Shown here: positions 62,801-64,000 of the stretch, piece by piece | Layout of the letters: the number at the start of each line of letters is the position of its first letter | Position numbering within the stretch: the first letter of the stretch is position 1 | NCBI GenBank assembly: GCA_050516505.1 | Contig: CP191518.1 | Span: forward strand, 2,976,001-3,040,000 | Reading direction: 5' to 3' | Length of the DNA: 64,000 bases | Origin: Scandinavium ludwigii_A | GTDB taxonomy: Bacteria > Pseudomonadota > Gammaproteobacteria > Enterobacterales > Enterobacteriaceae | Notes under the pieces: model-generated | Seen by the model: the letters and a program-made list of their open reading frames with translations, nothing else | The model's database searches: none | Told to the model about the DNA's origin: nothing | Program-made: the position numbers and the translations under genes

Positions 62801-64000
62801 ATGTTCTGTGTGCAATGTGAACAAACCATTCGTACCCCTGCCGGGAACGGCTGCGCTTACGCCCAGGGAATGTGCGGCAAAACTGCGCAAACGTCTGACC
62901 TTCAGGATTTACTGATCGCCACGCTGCAAGGGCTTTCTGCCTGGGCGCTCCAGGCTCGCGAGTTCGGCATCATCAGTCATGAGGTTGACAGCTTCGCCCC
63001 GCGCGCCTTTTTCTCTACGCTGACCAACGTGAATTTCGATTCACCACGCATCGTCGGCTATGCCCGTAAGGCCATCGCCCTGCGAGAGGCGCTCAAAGCG
63101 CAGTGTCTGGCGAAAAATGCGAGTGTCACGGTTGATAACCCGATGGCCGATTTACAGCTGGTCAGCGACGACCTCGGTGATTTACAGCGCCAGGCCGAAA
63201 TGTTCACCCCGAATAAAGACAAAGCCACCATCGGGGACAACATTCTCGGCCTGCGCCTGCTGTGCCTGTATGGCCTGAAAGGTGCAGCGGCGTACATGGA
63301 ACACGCCCACGTGCTGGGCCAATACGACAACGACATCTACGCGCAATACCATAAAATCATGGCCTGGCTCGGTACCTGGCCTGCGGACATGAACGCCCTG
63401 CTGGAATGTTCGATGGAAATTGGCCAGATGAACTTCAAGGTGATGAGCATTCTCGATGCCGGTGAAACCAACGCTTACGGCCATCCAACCCCAACGCAGG
63501 TCAACGTGAAAACAGTGGCGGGCAAAGCGATTCTGATTTCCGGCCACGACCTGAAAGACCTCTATAACCTGCTGCTGCAAACCGAAGGCACCGGCGTAAA
63601 CGTCTATACCCACGGCGAAATGCTGCCTGCGCACGGTTACCCCGAGCTGCGTAAATTCAAACATCTGGTCGGGAACTATGGCAGCGGCTGGCAGAACCAG
63701 CAGGTCGAATTTGCCCGCTTCCCAGGCCCCGTGGTGATGACCTCCAACTGCATTATCGACCCCACCGTTGGCGAGTATGACCATCGCATCTGGACCCGCA
63801 GCATCGTCGGCTGGCCGGACGTCAGCCATCTTGAAGGCGATGATTTCACGCCGGTTATAGAGCAGGCTCAACAGCTGGCGGGCTTCCCGTATGACGAAAT
63901 TGAACACTTGATCACCGTCGGTTTTGGCCGTCAGACCCTGCTCGGAGCAGCGGATACGCTGATCGACCTGGTCAGCCGCGAAAAACTGCGCCACATTTTC
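62801..64000 (+). CDS. hcp: Hcp, hybrid-cluster protein (C-terminal part outside the window)
   Basis: Exactly 400 of about 550 codons are present. The N-terminal cysteines (Cys3, Cys6, Cys18, Cys25) bind the [2Fe-2S] or proximal cluster, as in class I/II Hcp from E. coli. Some ligands of the hybrid cluster are visible, such as SGHDLKDL and HGEMLPAHGYPELRK. Hcp is a nitric oxide and hydroxylamine reductase and an S-nitrosylase in anaerobic cells. The start is ATG 62801 (MFCVQCEQTI) with AAAGGTG upstream. Confidence 0.98.
   Translation, partial: MFCVQCEQTIRTPAGNGCAYAQGMCGKTAQTSDLQDLLIATLQGLSAWALQAREFGIISHEVDSFAPRAFFSTLTNVNFDSPRIVGYARKAIALREALKAQCLAKNASVTVDNPMADLQLVSDDLGDLQRQAEMFTPNKDKATIGDNILGLRLLCLYGLKGAAAYMEHAHVLGQYDNDIYAQYHKIMAWLGTWPADMNALLECSMEIGQMNFKVMSILDAGETNAYGHPTPTQVNVKTVAGKAILISGHDLKDLYNLLLQTEGTGVNVYTHGEMLPAHGYPELRKFKHLVGNYGSGWQNQQVEFARFPGPVVMTSNCIIDPTVGEYDHRIWTRSIVGWPDVSHLEGDDFTPVIEQAQQLAGFPYDEIEHLITVGFGRQTLLGAADTLIDLVSREKLRHIF

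Overview
The window is a stretch of core enterobacterial chromosome. It runs from inside mukB to inside hcp and matches the E. coli K-12 19-21 min region read in reverse, gene for gene. Protein lengths and motifs fit Enterobacteriaceae. It is not E. coli itself: ycaL is missing between aroA and cmk, the ycaC and ycaK/ycaM neighbours are absent, the tRNA-Ser gene serW is missing between infA and clpA, and a gene for a phosphatase fused to an autotransporter barrel lies there instead. An Enterobacter/Lelliottia/Leclercia/Klebsiella-like genus is the best guess from sequence alone. I see no insertion sequence, prophage, CRISPR array, rRNA or tRNA.

Layout. 1-5.9 kb: chromosome segregation operon cmoM-mukF-mukE-mukB (mukB cut by the window edge). 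6-15.1 kb: elyC and ycbJ (convergent), then the envelope/LPS and DNA repair run ycaI-msbA-lpxK-ycaQ-ycaR-kdsB. 15.3-20.9 kb: serC-aroA and cmk-rpsA-ihfB, all minus strand. 21-28.2 kb: ycaP, ycaO and the anaerobic pyruvate formate-lyase block focA-pflB-pflA. 28.2-34.6 kb: a LysR regulator, the MFS transporter ycaD and dmsABC for DMSO respiration. 34.7-42.7 kb: serS, rarA, lolA, ftsK, lrp. 43.2-49.1 kb: trxB, cydDC, aat, infA. 49.4-51.4 kb: the phosphatase-autotransporter gene. 51.4-60.5 kb: clpA, clpS, cspD, macAB, ybjX, ybjD. 60.9-64 kb: aqpZ, lysO and the first 400 codons of hcp.

Themes. Several genes serve anaerobic and nitrosative physiology: focA/pflBA, dmsABC, hcp, and cydDC for bd-oxidase assembly. 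Their upstream regions hold sites resembling those for FNR, ModE (dmsA) and NsrR (hcp). A second theme is the envelope: msbA, lpxK, kdsB, lolA, elyC, macAB. A third is protein turnover and translation: clpA/clpS with aat supply and read the N-degron pathway, alongside infA, rpsA and serS.

The most unusual locus is 49475-51388. It encodes a secreted CX5R phosphatase domain, a typical autotransporter linker and a C-terminal beta-barrel in one protein that starts at a TTG codon. It replaces the usual tRNA gene between infA and clpA. Nothing else departs from ordinary core genome apart from small regulatory and repeat features noted below.
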